64,000 bases of DNA from Streptomyces peucetius (GTDB taxonomy: Bacteria > Actinomycetota > Actinomycetes > Streptomycetales > Streptomycetaceae), in assembly GCF_025854275.1 (NCBI RefSeq), contig NZ_CP107567.1, positions 7,378,001-7,442,000 on the forward strand, written 5' to 3'. Positions 63,031 to 64,000 of this stretch are shown here, in pieces. Position numbers and translations under genes: made by a program. The stretch's first letter is position 1; each line of letters begins with the position of its first letter. The notes under the pieces are model-generated. The model was given only the letters and a program-made list of their open reading frames with translations. It was not told where the DNA came from and did not search any database.

Positions 63031-63744
63031 TCACGCTCCCTTGAGCAGGAGGCCGCGGTGGGTGGTGAACTCGGCATTGGCGCGGTCGTAGTCGTCCGGC
63101 CGGCCGATGTCGAGCCAGTAGCCGTCGAACTCGTAGGCGTGCGGCGGGTCTCCGGCCTTCAGCAGGTCCAGCATCAGTTCGTCGAAACCGAGCGGCAGGC
63201 CCGGCGTGTACCCGGCGAGGGTGTCCCGGCTCAGGCCGTACACGCCCATGGAGACCCGGTAGTCCATGCTCGGCTTCTCCGCGAAGCCGGTGACCCGGCC
63301 CGACTCGGTGGTCAGCACCCCGAAGTCGATGGCGACCTTGCGCGCGTACGTCGCGACGGTCAGCGGCGCGCCGGAGTCGGTGTGCCGGGTGAGCACGTCG
63401 CCGTAGTCCAGGTCCGTGAGGACGTCCCCGTTCATCACGAGGAAGCGCTCCGGGAGCCGGTCCATCATGGTGAGCAGCGGGCCCATGGTGCCGAGCGGGC
63501 TGTCCTCGGTGGAGTACCCGACCCGCAGACCCCACTGGGAGCCGTTGCCGACGTAGGCGCGGATGATGTGGCCGAGATGGCCGATCGCGAGGGTGCAGCT
63601 GGTGAAGCCGGCGGCGGCCAGCTGGCGGAGCACGATCTCCAGGATCGCGTGCCGGTCACCGATGGGCACCAGCGGTTTCGGCAGTGCGGTCGTGTACGGG
63701 CGGAGCCGGACGCCCTTGCCTCCGGCGAGTATCACTGCGTGCAT
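63031..63744 (-). CDS. Sugar-phosphate nucleotidyltransferase
   Basis: A 237-residue NTP_transferase. AVILAGGKGVRLRPYTTALPKPLVPIGD is the nucleotide-binding signature; FLVMNGDVLTDLDY gives the metal Asp; GFAEKPSMDYRVSMGVYGLS binds the sugar; FDGYWLDIGRPDDYDRA is the terminal motif. It activates a hexose-1-phosphate for the downstream epimerase. Lies 6 bp before it. Confidence 0.93.
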   Translation of the reverse strand: MHAVILAGGKGVRLRPYTTALPKPLVPIGDRHAILEIVLRQLAAAGFTSCTLAIGHLGHIIRAYVGNGSQWGLRVGYSTEDSPLGTMGPLLTMMDRLPERFLVMNGDVLTDLDYGDVLTRHTDSGAPLTVATYARKVAIDFGVLTTESGRVTGFAEKPSMDYRVSMGVYGLSRDTLAGYTPGLPLGFDELMLDLLKAGDPPHAYEFDGYWLDIGRPDDYDRANAEFTTHRGLLLKGA

Positions 63745-63772
63745 GGGGCTCCCCTGTGCGTCGGACGCTGCG

Positions 63773-64000
63773 TCAGATGTTGTAGATGCCGGTCTTGTAG
63801 CGGGCCAGATTGGCCGGGTTGCGGAAGAAGTCGATGGTGTGGCCGAGACCGCGCTCCAGGTCGTACTCGGGCCCCCAGCCGGTCGCCGCGCGCAGCCGGG
63901 AGGCGTTGGCGACCAGACGCATCACCTCGGAGGCCGCCGGCCTGATGCGCTGCTCGTCCTGGCGTATCTCGAGCTCCGCGCCCATCAGCTTGCCGATGAG
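63773..64000 (-). CDS. NDP-sugar epimerase/dehydratase (partial, runs off the edge)
   Basis: Only the C-terminal ~75 residues are in the window: LIGKLMGAELEIRQDEQRIRPAASEVMRL, VANASRLRAATGWGPEYDLERGLGHTIDFFRNPANLARY. This end (NxSRLxxxTGW ... LExGLxxTIxFF) is that of GDP-mannose 4,6-dehydratase or UDP-GlcNAc epimerase-type SDRs. It is probably the first or an early gene of the polysaccharide operon. Confidence 0.8.
   Translation of the reverse strand, partial: LIGKLMGAELEIRQDEQRIRPAASEVMRLVANASRLRAATGWGPEYDLERGLGHTIDFFRNPANLARYKTGIYNI

Overview
The window is high-GC actinobacterial chromosome, almost certainly Streptomyces or a close relative. The evidence is third-position G/C in every gene, GTG/TTG starts, TGA stops, many 1-4 bp gene overlaps, and gene families typical of streptomycetes: FCD-GntR, ROK, LtrA, Rpf/LysM/M23, PspAB, DUF2267, and a PP2C-type phosphatase remnant. 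It reads as an accessory chromosome region: small metabolic operons with local regulators, separated by decaying genes. All calls come from reading the sequence and recalled family motifs; no database search was run.

Layout. 0.1-4.9 kb: DoxX, a TetR-AidB-like pair, folE and a divergent Cys-rich HTH regulator. 4.9-8.2 kb: ferredoxin-reductase-like flavoprotein, then a GntR/ACC-deaminase pair with a 20-bp palindromic operator. 8.2-15.3 kb: a degraded zone holding an orphan dppF ATPase, a dppD pseudogene, an AlkZ-like winged-helix protein, LtrA, a SnoaL-like protein, a multiply frameshifted SDR, and a chimera of a truncated PAS-GAF-SpoIIE phosphatase with a MarR tail. 15.3-23.9 kb: a six-gene leftward operon (dihydrolipoamide/mercuric-reductase-like flavoprotein, radical SAM enzyme, TIGR04283-like glycosyltransferase, metallophosphoesterase-radical SAM fusion, FMO-like flavoprotein, methyltransferase) with a divergent methyltransferase. 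I cannot match it to a characterised pathway, and it is the best candidate here for an undescribed system.

24.2-37.8 kb: htpX-pspAB stress pair, MarR regulator with a secreted partner, PaaI thioesterase, a LuxR/alpha-beta hydrolase/methyltransferase set, aconitase, a frameshifted MBL-fold gene, DUF2267, PolX and Asp23. 37.8-42.8 kb: PIMT-like methyltransferase, double-Nudix protein and ABC exporter. 42.8-46.3 kb: four tightly overlapped genes (ABM monooxygenase, NAD(P) reductase, amidohydrolase, P450) ending at a strong hairpin, a compact oxidative tailoring or catabolic cassette. 46.6-49.4 kb: a DCL-like ORF, panD, an Asp/Glu-racemase-like gene and a proline-rich mini-protein.

49.4-57.8 kb: gnd, a DeoR regulator, a polyol ABC transporter with sorbitol-type dehydrogenase, and a ROK regulator, consistent with sugar-alcohol uptake and oxidation feeding pentose-phosphate metabolism. 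58.2-60.4 kb: Rpf/LysM/M23 wall hydrolase and an EamA-type transporter. 60.6 kb to the end: a leftward operon of NDP-sugar enzymes, a spherulin-4-like protein (GH135-like) and a GH114 lipoprotein. The hydrolase pairing recalls fungal galactosaminogalactan loci and suggests a galactosamine-containing exopolysaccharide; the operon runs off the right edge.
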